Assembly: GCA_023853785.1 (NCBI GenBank)
Contig: JAJIRX010000067.1
Span: 124,001-188,000, forward strand
Length of the DNA: 64,000 nt
Direction of reading: 5' to 3'
Origin: Psilocybe azurescens
Taxonomy: Eukaryota > Basidiomycota > Agaricomycetes > Agaricales > Agrocybaceae
Each line of letters opens with the position of its first letter. The first letter of the stretch is position 1. A program made the translations under genes and the position numbers. The notes below the pieces were generated by a model. It was not told where the DNA came from. It saw only the letters and a program-made list of their open reading frames with translations, and did no database searches. Positions 50,916 to 62,097 of the stretch are shown here, piece after piece.

Positions 50916-52561
50916 TCATGAACTGAGAACGAGGGCGCCAGTCACACAGGCGATCAATAGCGTGATGTGGGCGGACGTAAATGAAGAGATGATCGGTAGA
51001 GCCGCCGAACTCTTCGTATTGCTCGACCCGCTGGCAGCTGCTGACGAAGCGCCCGATGAAGTCACGCCGGCAGTCGATCCTGTTGATGTAGAAGATGCAA
51101 TGGTTGACGATGAATTCACCGCACTGGAGGCTGCGCCAACTAGAATGCTGTCGGGCTGAACATCATTCGAGGCCGAGTTCTGCGCGTTCTGATACGTGCG
51201 CCCATCTCCTACGACACTAGCAAGAGAGGAGAAATTCCATCCCGTCGATTTGATCTGAGGATATGCAGCAATGAACGCGTTGACTGTTATGTCTGTCAAT
51301 TCGTGCTCGAGGATGATAAGACCTGGGCTCTTGGGGGCTGAAGGGAGAATAATCAATTTCCCTTTTGGATAAGCTATGAGATGATAGATGGACATACAGG
51401 CTAGGAATCCTGTAAGGGCGGTACCTATCGACTGTGGCGTTCCATTCCAATCCGAAGTACTAATTACAGCTTGATGGTTAATATTTTTTAAGATTAAGGG
51501 GGAGATTGAACTCACTCTTGATTCCAGACTACAGTCTGCAGGCCGAAGACCTATTGTGATAGGGGTGAGATAGACCAATCTTGCTAACTATGATTGACTA
51601 ACCTCTTTGGCAATAGCGCTCACTCTCGTATCTGAATCGCCATAAGGAGGCCTCCAGTACTTTGGGACACGGCCTCCTGTCGAGTTATGAATCATTTGCA
51701 TAGTCCACCCGAGCTATTCGACAAACAGAGAATATCAACAGAAAAAAAAATGAACGAAGGCCAAGGTAGACGTACTTGACCCACGACCTGAAGGTTACTA
51801 AGAGTGGTCATGTACGGATGAGTCCAGGTATGCACTGCAATGTCATGCCCTGCATTAAACGCCGTCAAGAACTGATTGGGGTAGTATATCACGTTGATGC
51901 CAATCATAAAGTGAGTTGTAGTCTGGTTAACTGAACTCAAAAAATTGACGAGCGTGGGCGTTGACTGCAGAGAAGTGTCAGGGCAGCTAGTCACATGCAA
52001 AATGAATGTGGGACAAACAGGGGTAGGGCCATCGTCAAAAGAGCTCGCGAAAACGCCATTGGGAGAGTCCCAGATGTCGCCTGGAATTCTACATTTATAT
52101 GTTGCAGAGCAAACTTGGGGGCCATTAGGATTGATGCCAGAAGGATAGACCGGATTGACTCCGGGAGTGTTTGTTGATTGCGGAATGTTAGGAATACTTC
52201 CGGCTGCAACGGCTGCGTTGAGCGCGCTGACCCACGCTGCTGGAAGCGCGTTCGGGTCAGGGGAGCTTTGCGGGAACCCAGCAGACCAGGCTATGATAAG
52301 ATGAAGATGAAGACATCCATAATATGAATGGCATAAGAGCGACTTGCCTGGAGTACCTACATCAGCGTAGGTCGTGCCATCTCCGGGCGGCGCGCGTTTA
52401 AATAGCTCGTGGACCGGATGATCCTGATCGTGATACCAGCTCCCTGGAAGTGCTCGGTGGACGTTATGAACGTGATCGTGCTCTACAGTGGCAGAAGGTG
52501 TTGGTACGGCTGCGATGCGAACGACAAGGCAGGAGATAAGAGAGAAAAAAGGGAAAAGCAT
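50916..52561 (-). CDS. Chitin deacetylase (CE4), predicted GPI-anchored
   Basis: Carbohydrate esterase family 4 enzyme that removes acetyl groups from chitin, giving chitosan in the cell wall. It starts [20 protein letters not shown], a signal peptide. CE4 motifs in order: SFDDGPTP (catalytic base and metal Asp), HTWTHPYM (metal His pair), [18 protein letters not shown], and [10 protein letters not shown]. The C-terminal 65 residues are Ser/Ala/Thr-rich and end in a hydrophobic segment ([16 protein letters not shown]), as expected for GPI attachment. Introns are short. One of 54 nt inside DDGPTP|STPTL has no stop and hides in the open frame. The intron at 52291-52347 uses a GC donor (CAG|GCAAGT). 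Another splits GFLA-SPKSPG. Length is about 430 aa. No frame break found. It probably acts at the wall during morphogenesis. Confidence 0.92.
52291..52347 (-). other. GC-AG intron in chitin deacetylase
   Basis: The exon end DVGTP is followed by CCAG|GCAAGTCGC; the next exon after ATCATAG reads [10 protein letters not shown] in frame. The 57-nt length and the consensus are normal apart from the GC donor. Confidence 0.8.
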
Positions 52562-53899
52562 TGTGCGAGTAGTGGCGGTGATAATGTCGACCACAAGGCA
52601 AGGCGCGACCGAGAAAGTGGAAGGAAGGCACAACCAACACTCCGGAAATTTAGAACAAAAGGATTTCCAGGAGGGATAGGACCACTCTGGACGCTACCTG
52701 CACGCAGGAGGGAGGTGGGGGAGGAAGGGAGGGCGAACAGCACGCAAACCATCCCTTCAAGTACCTTATTTCGTATCTAAACCGTTTGGGGCAAAAACCA
52801 CTCTGATCGTCGCTTACATACTATTAACCGGTGCCGATAGTTGCCGCCGCAAAGCATTCTATGTTTATCAGCTATCGGAGGTCCAAATCCAATCAGGTCC
52901 AATCCCGTGCGGCCTGAAGACAACGAAGTAGCCGTTACCCAGACACCTTATGACTTGGCCGTGGCCTCGTTGTCAAATCATGTTAAGACAACTCATCTTG
53001 ACTGTTCTAATTTCCCCGCCAGTTGCCAGTGGTTGATTGCTTGAAGTTGATAACCAATCGATCGTTGACGGGCGCGAGCGAAGAACATGACTGCTCATGA
53101 GCATTGAGCGATTTCGCTGTCACTGGAAAGTCGTATCAAGCCGTTTCCTGCCGTCGTATAACAGAGACATCCGTTGATTATTCGGGGGCATCGGATTCGC
53201 ATGAAATGAAATATGTTTCAGCACATACGTGATCCCTGGCTTCTTTACCTCTGGCGGGATTAAATTTAGCAGAGACTAAAGGTAGCAGCTACTAGAAGCC
53301 CAAAAATGTCGGCCATTGGAATCCGTCTTGAGACCCGTCTTCAGATTCACAAATAACGACCAGGTCAAGTACTCTGCGGGCTTCAAGCTTTCTATTTTTG
53401 AACGACGATTGGCATACGGTGGCAGGAAACTGCTGCCCCGGCTGCCCCGACAGGAATTCTATGTCTTGCTTATTTCAAACTGTGAATCAGAGCATATTAA
53501 GCACGCTGATTTAATGTTTGTGTGATTACAAGAAATTGTACCCATATTGATGCCATAAGACACTGTGTCCATAGATAGAGCCATGTACATATTCGGGCAT
53601 GACGAAAAACGAACCGCGATACTGACGGACTAAAAGATATCTTTAGAGTAGATACCCTATCACGTCGACTTCAAAGTTCAACGTTCAGCCACCAGGCGCC
53701 AAACGTGCCGATGATCCTGCTCTATTTATGGCCGCCATAGAGGCGTTCTTTGATTTCCGATTATCGACGAGTGTAGTTTCTTATCTAAAATCGTCAGGTA
53801 AGCGGCGATCTCCAAACTAATAGATGATATCCGTGATTATTACATTCGCCTTACTCTTTAACGATTCTAAAATTAAAGATTCAAACTTCAAGTTTCACG
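52562..53899. other. Intergenic, 1.3 kb
   Basis: Contains the chitin deacetylase promoter (A/G-rich leader at 52540-52750). No gene or repeat recognised in the rest. Confidence 0.35.
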
Positions 53900-54292
53900 C
53901 TAGACTGCAGAAGAAAGAGCTATAGGGAAGGCGGTAGTGAAAGCCTTGCACTTTCTGTGTTTAGGTGCACCACTAGCACGACTCTCTGTGTTAGCCTTCC
54001 TGGGCGATTCATCTGCTTCAAACTTTGGCATGAGAGGATCTTGTGGTTCAACGTAATTTATGCTTCTGGCCTTTTCACCGAGTTCTCTCACCCCACCTTC
54101 GACGATTGCCTCTCTTCGGAAGTCTGGCTTGTGCGTGCTTCTTTTACCTTCCTTTTGATACTTATCTCTTTGCAGCTTACTCGCCCGCATGTACATCGCA
54201 GCATCGATAGTTAATCTCTCTTCCACTGCTTCGCTTCGGGAGACTGCTATTAACTCAACTTTTCCAGTTGTTAAATGACAGCCAAAAACCAC
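53900..54292 (-). CDS. Hypothetical protein, last exon of an unknown gene
   Basis: An open frame of 130 codons directly after an acceptor-like CAATACAG at 54293, so it is probably a 3' exon. It reads VVFGCHLTTGKVELIAVSRS, then a charged, Lys/Arg/Glu-rich segment (RASKLQRDKYQKEGKRSTHK, RREAIVEGGVRELGEKARS) and a short C-terminus. No signal or domain recognised. No convincing first exon was found upstream on the minus strand. It could also be a chance frame. Confidence 0.35.
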   Translation of the reverse strand: MVFGCHLTTGKVELIAVSRSEAVEERLTIDAAMYMRASKLQRDKYQKEGKRSTHKPDFRREAIVEGGVRELGEKARSINYVEPQDPLMPKFEADESPRKANTESRASGAPKHRKCKAFTTAFPIALSSAV

Positions 54293-55069
54293 TGTATTGA
54301 CCCCTGGAGTAAGACATTAGCAGTTTTTACCTCTTGATGAATGCCTATTAGGACGAGAAATTTGGGAATTATGATGGAAGGTGGTGGTCAGAGAGAAAGG
54401 TTAAGTATTTCGAGGATCACCTTGTGATTGGACAGTATACATTTAGGCGGAGACTAGAGTTTCGGAACGTTCCGTAGATTTATTTGAAGTTTGAACATGT
54501 CCAACATTGATCCAACGCTCTGTGTAAACTGCTTACAATCCAAGACTCCCAACCGTCATACGCTTTTCCATATCTCAAGGCTCTTTGTCTGAGTAGATTC
54601 TCTCATGAAAAATGGCTTCTCTCTCTAGATCCTGCTGTTTCGTTCAAAGGCTGTAGTCCTAGATCCAACCATTTGTCCACAGTTTCTCTCAGGAACATTG
54701 CACACTTGAGATGGTAAAGATCTTCGTGGGGCCTTGTATCACGGCCTCACCTGGGGATCTCTCTCGCGGTCGTTTAAGCCCGTGCTCATGGATTCGTGAT
54801 TGTAGCTTATCAAATAGGCACAGCACAGCACAGCTATGGACTGCAAATCCGCGGCGCACGCGCGCCGACGGCGCCGCGAGCGGCACTTTATCCTTCCGCT
54901 GCATTATACTGCCTACATCATACTACTTGGGCGGCAAAGACACATAACATTCAGATATTATCGTTCGATTTTCATTCAACACTCGGGCAGCAAGGCGGCT
55001 TGCTGCTCTCCTGCGCAGTAGCGAGTGTTCAATATAAACCAAACGTTTGTTGCTTCAGTTCCAACAAAC
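54293..55069. other. Intergenic; carboxylesterase promoter
   Basis: AATATAAACC about 40 nt upstream of the esterase ATG is a possible TATA element. Otherwise no gene seen. Confidence 0.4.
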
Positions 55070-57429
55070 ATGTTAGCTTTACTTCTCTCATTCTCTCTTC
55101 TCAGCGCTGCTTTAGCTGCTCCGCAGGTTAAACTCGGAAATACTTTCGTCTCTGGCGCGGAATACGCACCTTCTGGCGTTGAATTCTTTGGCGGTGAGTA
55201 GCATTACAGATAAATTGAAGCTGCAACTTGATTTCTGTCACACACATAGGAATACCTTTCGCCAAACCTCCTGTGGGAGAGCTTCGCTTACAGCCTCCTG
55301 TACTGACAACGACTTTGAATACGCCAACTTTCAATGCGACGAAATTTGGACCATCGTGCCTTAACACGGTCAGTACCGCATGATGTGCTATCTTCGGCTG
55401 ATTAACAGGCTCTTATTCGATGTGATACCAGGCATTTCCTGAATCTTTGGTGTCAGAAGACTGCCTGCAGTTAAATATATTTAGGCCTGCTAATATAAAT
55501 TCCAATGTAAAATTGCCTATTTTATTTTGGATTTATGGAGGTGAGTCGATATTTCGTCATGAAACGTGCAGCCATTCATCCCTTTGCATGTAGGCGCCTT
55601 CTCAGGTATGATAAGTATGCTCTTGGTACAAAAACCCTTGGCTGAGACTTCTGCTAGTTGGTGCTACATTGAAATATAACGCAACCAGCCTTGTGGCTCA
55701 GAGCATCGTAAGGGTAAGCAAATGGAGTCCTGCTATGGGATGACTTCTGGACTCATGTCGGTCCTATATCATATCTACTAGGGAACCCCCATCATTGTCG
55801 TTAGCACCAACTATCGCCTTGGGCCCCTTGGATTCCCGACGGCCTTGGAAGCTTCGAAAAAGAAGCGCTCAACTTGGGTATCAAAGACCAAATTGCCGCA
55901 TTAGAATGGGTCCAGGCCAACATCGCCGCATTTGGAGGTGATAAATCAAAGGTGTGCTCCTCTTTTCAAAAACCTCAACAAGATTCCGGTTGACGTACTT
56001 TGCATAGGTCACAATCTTTGGAGAAAGCGCTGGCGCATACTCTGTTACCCTCCATTTCTTAGGCAAGCACATTAAGGGTCTTGCAAGAGCAGCGGTTAGC
56101 ACCCTACGGACATACTGATAGATATACACTGACCCTGTTCTTCTAGATTGGTCAGTCGGCTCCTGTGGTTCCCTCCTTCCTTCCGGGACGGAATCAGGAT
56201 AGATGGACTAGCTTTGTTTCCGCTATTCCCGAGTGCGCATCGTTGGCGAACTCCACTAACACATTCGACTGCCTGCGCGGCAATTTTACTACTGCTACTA
56301 TGCTTAAGGGCGTTGCGGCTTCAACGACGAATATTCCGACTGACTTGACCTATTTCCCAACCATTGATGGACCCGATGGGATTCTCCCAGATTTACCGAC
56401 TAAGCTGGTCCCCACTGCGCGTATTCCAGTGATGTTGGGTTCCAATTTGGATGAAGGTATGGGCAATATAGCGGCAGATATATTTCAATAGTCGGGAATC
56501 TAATATGACTTGAATACAGGAACGTTTTTCATCGACCAACATGTTAATTCTTCGGAGCAGATCAGCAAGCAGATTATCGACCTCTGCACGCCCGCCCTGC
56601 TTGGAGAGAAGTCCCTTACTGCTGCGATGCAGCAGATATTGAGTCTCTATCCAGATATCCCTGCACTGGGATCACCGTTCGGTACTGGCAACAACACTTT
56701 CGGGCTGAGTAGCCAATACAAGCGTGGTGCCGCAATACGTAAGTATCCTCTCTCTAGGTCGTTCGCCCTCCTTAAACGTGCTTTGATTGATTATAATTAT
56801 CATCTACTTCAGTGGGCGACTGGATTTTCCAAGCGCCGCGTCGCGCGATGTCAACTTCGTTGAGAGCGCTGGGTATCCCTGTGTACGGGTACCACTTCAC
56901 AGAGCCGACCGCTATCTCGCCTATCGCACCGGACCCAAGCACAGTCGCTCCTGGATCTATTGCAGGTATATACATACCATTTAACTCAATAGCCACAAGT
57001 CGCCTGATTCACTAATCCACTCAATTTTGCTATAGTCACTCATGGGGCTGAGATTCCATTTGTGATCACTGGGCTAACGAACGGCACAGCGTCCACCGAG
57101 GCCTTGAGGGCTATGATGCAAGATTATTGGATCTCGTTTGCGGTGACCCTCAATCCTAACGATGGAAAAGGGAACAAACGTAAGTCAGAAAATATTGAGC
57201 GTAAAGGCAGGGTTGTATTCATCGCTTCTCTTCAGGTCCTAAATGGGAGGAATACTCTGTCACCAAGCCGGTAAGCAGTCCCGCCCTTTCGCATTCCTTA
57301 ACTAATATTGAGAGCCTATCCTAGACCGTGCTGCAACTCAAAGGTGGAGATGTTAAGGTCGTCCCGGATACTTACCGCGATGCCCAGATGCGGTTCATCA
57401 ATTCCATTCCCCACGTCTTCCATCGTTAA
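55070..57429 (+). CDS. Secreted type-B carboxylesterase/lipase
   Basis: Alpha/beta hydrolase of the cholinesterase family that hydrolyses carboxylic esters outside the cell. The signal peptide is MLALLLSFSLLSAALAAPQ. Family marks: YRG-equivalent IPFAKPPVGELR, EDCLQLNIF, the oxyanion region PILFWIYGGAFSG, nucleophile elbow FGESAGAYS (catalytic Ser), acid GSNLDEGTFF (Glu), and the His loop VTHGAEIPFV. About twelve exons, all with GT-AG introns of 50-70 nt; one exon of only about 12 nt encodes GAFSG. The length of about 545 aa fits the family. One base appears to be missing in the A5 run at 55857-55861, where LEASKK must continue EALNLGIKDQIAALEW. The rest is in frame, so the catalytic triad is complete. 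Expected to be a lipase/esterase in nutrient use or detoxification; substrate not inferable. Confidence 0.9.
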
Positions 57430-58347
57430 TGACAACAGTAGAATAAACACCGTCGCTTACATACCGCTGTTACATTCAGGGACGAGATCTTATCCTGTTT
57501 ATTGACTTGTTTTTGTGACTTTATATGAGCGATAAGAAAGGGGTTGCTCTGCTTGTTATTGGGCACGATGCGGTAAGCCTGTCACATCAAATAGCTTACT
57601 GGTTTATAGAAAGGGTGTACTGTCTCACAGAAAACTGAATGATTCATCAGACGCATAACAGTCAAGTCCACCTGTCATGTATACCTGATTGAAACAATGT
57701 TGGTATAGATGAATTAGTTACTGGCTATTTCATTCGAAGACTCACCTGCTCCCCTAATTCGTGTAAAAAGCACTATTCCCAGTCCTTCCACGTAGGAATA
57801 GATACAAAGTAATGTGGCAGCATGGGGTTGTTGACCAATTGTTGACCAATCATATTCATAATCTGTCCTTGATGGAGTACAAACACGTTGTAGGGAAAGA
57901 AAGTACGATACAATTATACCTCGCTTTCCCCTCGCATTTCATTCCAATCTCTACATGGTGTCCTTTGACTGTGCAGTTCATCCAGAGCCATTTCGTCGAC
58001 GAATATGACCCCGCTATGGAGGATAAGCCGATTCAAACTGCGGGTCCTCTCGAATAGCAGCAGTTAATCCCCTCCCAGACTCGCACCAAAAGCAGTATGT
58101 AATTGGCGAAACAGTCGCGTTTCTCGACGTTTTCGATACAGCTGGCCACGAGGAACGTCCGTGAGCGAATTTTCGACCACGCTTACCAGTCTCCAAACCA
58201 CCAAAAGGGTCCATCAGTGTCAAAGAAGTAACCTCAGCTTCCATGACAAGCGGGAAATCGCCTTGGGGTGAAAGTTTGGGATGCGAGACCAGGAAAGAGT
58301 CGCGACAGTCAACACCAGAATTCGTTTCCCGTTCGTAGATGACGTTC
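57430..58347. other. Intergenic, convergent 3' ends
   Basis: Between the esterase (+) and the TFIIIC subunit (-). A short direct duplication of TGTTGACCAAT occurs near 57828-57850. No gene seen. Confidence 0.4.
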
Positions 58348-59110
58348 TCATTCATCCATATACATGTCTTCCATATCATCGTCGTGAATATCGTCCATCG
58401 TGAGCATGTTGTCCAGTGATTGAGGGGTTTCTTTCTCTTTGCCTTTCGCTGATCGAGTTGCGTAAGAACTGCTGCCTGAGGTCTCCTTTCCTTTTCCCTT
58501 TCCCTTCCTTTTCGCCTTCCCGCTTGCAGTCGATTTACGTGTTCTCGGAGCACGAGGTGGGGGACCAGAGAGACCGGTCATGCGATCTATCTGTGCGGAA
58601 CGGTCCTCTGGCTGGGGTTCCATGTTGATAGTGATTTCATTCGAGCTTTGTGCAGGTATTTTGGGAATCAAGGTCACTTCTTGGAAGGCCACACGCTGTT
58701 CAGTATTGCCTACATGCACGACTGATCTTGTGTTCCAATCATGGCTCTCTGCCCTCAACGTCCTAAGCAAAACGTCATAGGATTGTCTAGTAGCGTACCT
58801 TTGTCGTCTGTGAAAATCATTTCCGTTCCTAGGAGTAGGTCGTGGCGTCCTTTTAGTATAGTACCTTGTAGTTGAATATACGGAGTAGGAGTGTCCAAGC
58901 CCTGAATCACAGTGGTGAATCACCGACCATAACAGATAATTATGAACGTACAATTAATCTGTAAGTTGTAGAACTGGGAACAAGCGTTGGTTCTACATTT
59001 CCCATGTCCAAAGTAACGAAGAAGACTTCTTCTTCGTCTTCATATTCTTCATCTGGTCCAAAAGATTCCACTTGTCGATAGCCAGGACATAGGCTTTCGG
59101 GAGTGTCCAT
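58348..59110 (-). CDS. TFIIIC tau55-like subunit (Sfc7/GTF3C6 family)
   Basis: Small subunit of the RNA polymerase III factor TFIIIC, which binds tRNA-gene internal promoters. Three exons. Exon 1 starts MDTPESLCPGYRQVESFGPD, followed by an acidic stretch and VFFVTLDMGNVEPTLVPSST-TYRLI. Exon 2 gives GLDTPTPYIQLQGTILKGRH and LLLGTEMIFTDDK. Exon 3, using the acceptor GGGCAG, gives ESHDWNTRSVVHVGNTEQRV-AFQEVTL. The tail is Lys/Gly-rich and acidic, ending MEDMYMDE. The middle is the TFIIIC_sub6 (tau55-related) domain. Length is about 220 aa. All three exons join in frame, and the ATG at 59110 is the first in frame. It is coincidental but worth noting that two tRNA genes with internal promoters lie in the same window. 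Confidence 0.82.
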
Positions 59111-59487
59111 AAAGAAAAAGTTTAAGTCAGAGAGATCCGGGCTCTTACCGGCTCGACGCTATTAGTCGTTTCTGACTAATCAAAATTCAAGCTCCGCCCC
59201 GAAGCAAATTATGTAAGCTATGTACCTAAGCTCGAGCTGACTACCCCTTGTAATTGAAGAGAATGCTATACATATGCTACATATCACCGTCCTCCTCCCT
59301 GTCCAGAGTCAGCTCCATGATGTAGCATCAGCATCTCGATCTTGCTGATAGCCGTATTCGATATTTGCCGGTGACAGAGAATCGATATACTTACAATTCT
59401 ACTCAGTGCCTGAATATTGTAAAGAGGATGTCGGAAGGAATGCGGCGTATTGGGGGTAAAATACATCTATAGCGGCACACCTAATTT
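59111..59487. other. Intergenic, or a further exon of the small minus-strand gene
   Basis: A minus-strand frame at 59284-59466 (MYFTPNTPHSFRHPLYNIQ) follows an acceptor-like CTATAG. It could be a downstream exon of the 59488-59657 gene, or noise. Confidence 0.3.
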
Positions 59488-59657
59488 TCATTCCACCCGC
59501 TTTTCCTGGAGTGTCTGTATAGCTTCCTCTAGGCGATGAATCTCAGTGTCTATATCCTCTTGCTGCTTGATTGGCCCGCAAGCACATTCTTGACCGCTGT
59601 AAGCGCCTTATCAGATGGCTGATCGTTGTTCCTCGCAAGATCGTTAAAGTCCGACAT
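59488..59657 (-). CDS. Candidate very short coiled-coil protein
   Basis: It starts MSDFNDLARNNDQPSDKALT at 59657. After AVK a one-base gain (AAGAATG to AAGGAATG, near 59600) is needed to continue as ECACGPIKQQEDIDTEIHRL and EEAIQTLQEKRVE-stop, giving about 56 aa. The first half is polar; the second is a clear heptad-like helix. Without the correction the frame ends after SSSKRI (35 codons). It lies back-to-back with MRM2, sharing about 245 bp of upstream DNA, a normal arrangement for two small housekeeping genes. No family recognised. Confidence 0.4.
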
Positions 59658-59902
59658 AGAAAATGAGCTTGAGAAATGGTTGTAATCTCAACAAAATCCA
59701 CGGGAATGGTATATGCAACACTTGCAGAATATCCGGGGACCGGATTCCGAAGCAAGCTTAATTTGTTACTATGTTTGAACATGCTTGCCAGGAGCTTCCG
59801 AAGCATTGTTTCCGGAGCAGACAACGACGAGAACAAAACAGAAACTCTTTGAAGCACCGTTTTCCTTGTCACTAATGCTCAAGCAGCAGGACTGATCACC
59901 GA

Positions 59903-60921
59903 ATGGTCTTCCGACAAACGGTTATAAGGCTTTCAGAGAAGTCCAAGTCCAAGTCGTCCTCATGGGCTGCACGACAATTTCGTGATCCGTATGTGAAGAA
60001 ACGGCTCAGCGACCCCATGGCGTACAGGGCGAGGTCCGCGTTCAAGTTGTTGGAAATCAACGACGATTCTAACAAGTTCTTGGAATATCCGGATGTGAAG
60101 GCCGTGGTGGACTTGGGTGCCGCTCCTGGGGGTTGGAGTCAGGTTGTGGCAGACAAATTGGGGTGGAATCGTACACCACCAGGGTTGATGCCGTTGTCGA
60201 GGAATCCGACTATACCGAGAGACCCTCACCCTATGGGTCAGTATTTCAGTCTTCTTAGATATTATCACTCGCTTTACACGTCTTTTGTAACCAGAAAAGG
60301 CAGCGAAGAGCAAGAAATGGGGTCGAAGCAAGCCAACTCCGCCGGTAGAGCTGGATTATTTCGACCCTCTCAACATTGACAATCTCGATGAAAAGACCGG
60401 TGATGTTACAGGCCGCGGAACCATCGTTTCTGTTGACCTTCTAAAGATTGAATCTATTCCTGGTGTGCAGACACTCCAAGCTAATTTCTTGCACCAGTCG
60501 ACAACGGTTACTATCAAGAATATTTTACGAAACGAAGACAATCCAGAGGGAAAGGTCGATGTTGTGCTATCTGACATGGCTGCCAACGTCTCAGGGAATG
60601 ATACCCATGATATCGAAGAGTGTCTCGAAATCTGCGAAGCCGTGTTCGCTTTTGCCCAGGGTCATCTTCGAACGGCTGAAAGCACTGGCCGGCGCAGAGG
60701 AGGCGTTCTGCTGTATGTTTCTTTGTTCGCTAAAGATTGAATCTACTGATACATCAAACATTAGGATGAAATTCTTTGCCCATCCTCTTCTCGAGAAATT
60801 CAGGGACGAAAAATTGAAACCTAATTTCAACCATGTCAGTTATATCAAGCCTAGTTCTAGCCGTACTACCTCCAGAGAGGGTTATTACTTGTGCCAGGGA
60901 TGGAGGCCATTGCAATCATAA
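59903..60921 (+). CDS. MRM2: FtsJ-like rRNA 2'-O-methyltransferase (Mrm2 type)
   Basis: SAM-dependent enzyme that methylates a 2'-OH in mitochondrial large-subunit rRNA. It starts MVFRQTVIRLSEKSKSKSSS, basic and Ser-rich as in mitochondrial presequences. Core marks: WAARQFRDPYVKKR, MAYRARSAFKLLEIN (K of the K-D-K-E tetrad), motif I VDLGAAPGGWSQVV, VSVDLLKIESIPGVQ, VVLSDMAANVSGND (catalytic Asp), and the last segment KPNFNHVSYIKPSSSRTTS-REGYYLC with the remaining Lys and Glu. Three exons join in frame (ATG G|AA AAG and CT|G ATG). The stretch NRTPPGLMPLSRNPTIPRD between motif I and the first intron is unlike the family; the neighbouring frame there is acidic and could be real if two indels compensate. 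The tRNA-Leu gene begins 128 bp downstream. Confidence 0.88.
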
Positions 60922-61048
60922 TCTGTATCCCTTATACTCAATCGTTGTGTACTCGGTAGCGGATGTATCAAGTCGAGTATGTTGGTCCAGTTGAAGAGCC
61001 TGTGTAGGTAATACACGCCACGAACGTTGGTGGGCAACCGTCGCACAT

Positions 61049-61155
61049 GGTTAGATGGCCGAGCGGTCTAAGGCGCCAGACTAAGGAACGACCAGGACAT
61101 TTGATGTTCAGTTATCTGGTCCGAAAGGGCGTGGGTTCGAATCCCACTCTAATCA
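61049..61155 (+). tRNA. tRNA-Leu (anticodon AAG), with 27-nt intron
   Basis: The acceptor stem GGTTAGA/TCTAATC has one G-U pair; the discriminator is A. D arm GGCCGAGCGGTCTAAGGC, anticodon stem CCAGA/TCTGG, loop CT-AAG-G with the anticodon at 61083-61085. The intron is about 61087-61113. A long variable arm (TCCGAAAGGGC) marks a type II tRNA as expected for Leu. T arm GTGGG-TTCGAAT-CCCAC. A TTTT terminator follows directly. Confidence 0.95.
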
Positions 61156-61684
61156 CCACCTTTTAATTCTGCTTTCTCCAAACCCCTTCCCTGGCGCCTG
61201 AACGGAGAAATGTTAAATGAATTTTATTGCTGATCAATGATGTGCACAGGCTCCTCAAAATGAATGTCGGAAAAATCAAAAAATCATATTAGGTGTGATA
61301 TCGCAATGGAAGACCATGCCAGGTGCTGTATGGTCATCAGGCGGCGGGTTACTGTGTCACTTTCAATCAACGTTTATAATTGTTTATCAAGTCTGACAGA
61401 CTGCGTACTGTATGTAGACATTATTTGCACTTGTAAAGCCCTACCTGTCCTGGTCTACCTTGCCAATGTATACAGACCCTATCGGAAAATTTACAGACCT
61501 ATCAAGACAAGTAAGGCATCATAGACTCACACAGAATTTCTCATATACAACTATGAGTCACGCACAGAATACACACCAAAAAATCATAGGAAAACATAGA
61601 TATGGATTATATTTCTGTTGTACATTAGATACACGGTGACTATGACTCATTTTTAGGACTCTTCATCGTCCACTTCTTCGTCGT
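61156..61684. other. Intergenic downstream of tRNA-Leu
   Basis: No gene seen. Two copies of an ATAGACTCACACAGAAT / GAGTCACGCACAGAATAC motif about 30 bp apart near 61515-61575 form a small direct repeat. Confidence 0.4.
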
Positions 61685-62097
61685 CTATCCTTTTGATCTC
61701 CCTCTATCAATTTCCATTCTCGAGCTAATGTCATCAAACTTCTGCTGCAAGTTCTGAGTTGAGGTGCTGTTCAAGCGGGCCTGCAGTTCTCGAGCTAAGT
61801 ACCTGTGGAGTGTTGAACCGCGGTCACATGGTCAATACAACAGAACACTGACTTACTTGACGAAGAGATCGCGCCGCACGGGGTAGTATTCTCACCAAAT
61901 AGCAATGTCTTTGCGTCGTCGCTATCAGCGTTAGACGTTGGGTTATTTGAGATAGTCGAAACGGTGTTGGAGCAATGGAGATGGGTGTCAGGGGAAACGA
62001 AATGTTGAAGGATTTGGGCTGAGTCCCGTCTTTTAAGTTCAGAAACAACTCCACTGTTCATGACGACACAGGTGGAGCTCAGAACAAGTGAGGTCAT
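61685..62097 (-). CDS. Unrecognised small protein with C-terminal coiled coil
   Basis: Exon 1 starts MTSLVLSSTCVVMNSGVVSE at 62097 and runs to PCGAISSSS. A GTAAGTCAG donor follows. Using the acceptor GTACTTAG, exon 2 continues in frame as RELQARLNSTSTQNLQQKFD and DISSRMEIDRGRSKG-stop. The second exon is a plausible amphipathic helix. Total length is about 110 aa. No family recognised; the two-exon frame agreement is the main support. Confidence 0.45.

Noticed and set aside
54711..54800. GC-rich stretch considered as a structured RNA or tRNA
   Set aside because: No cloverleaf, no A/B box pair, no terminator.
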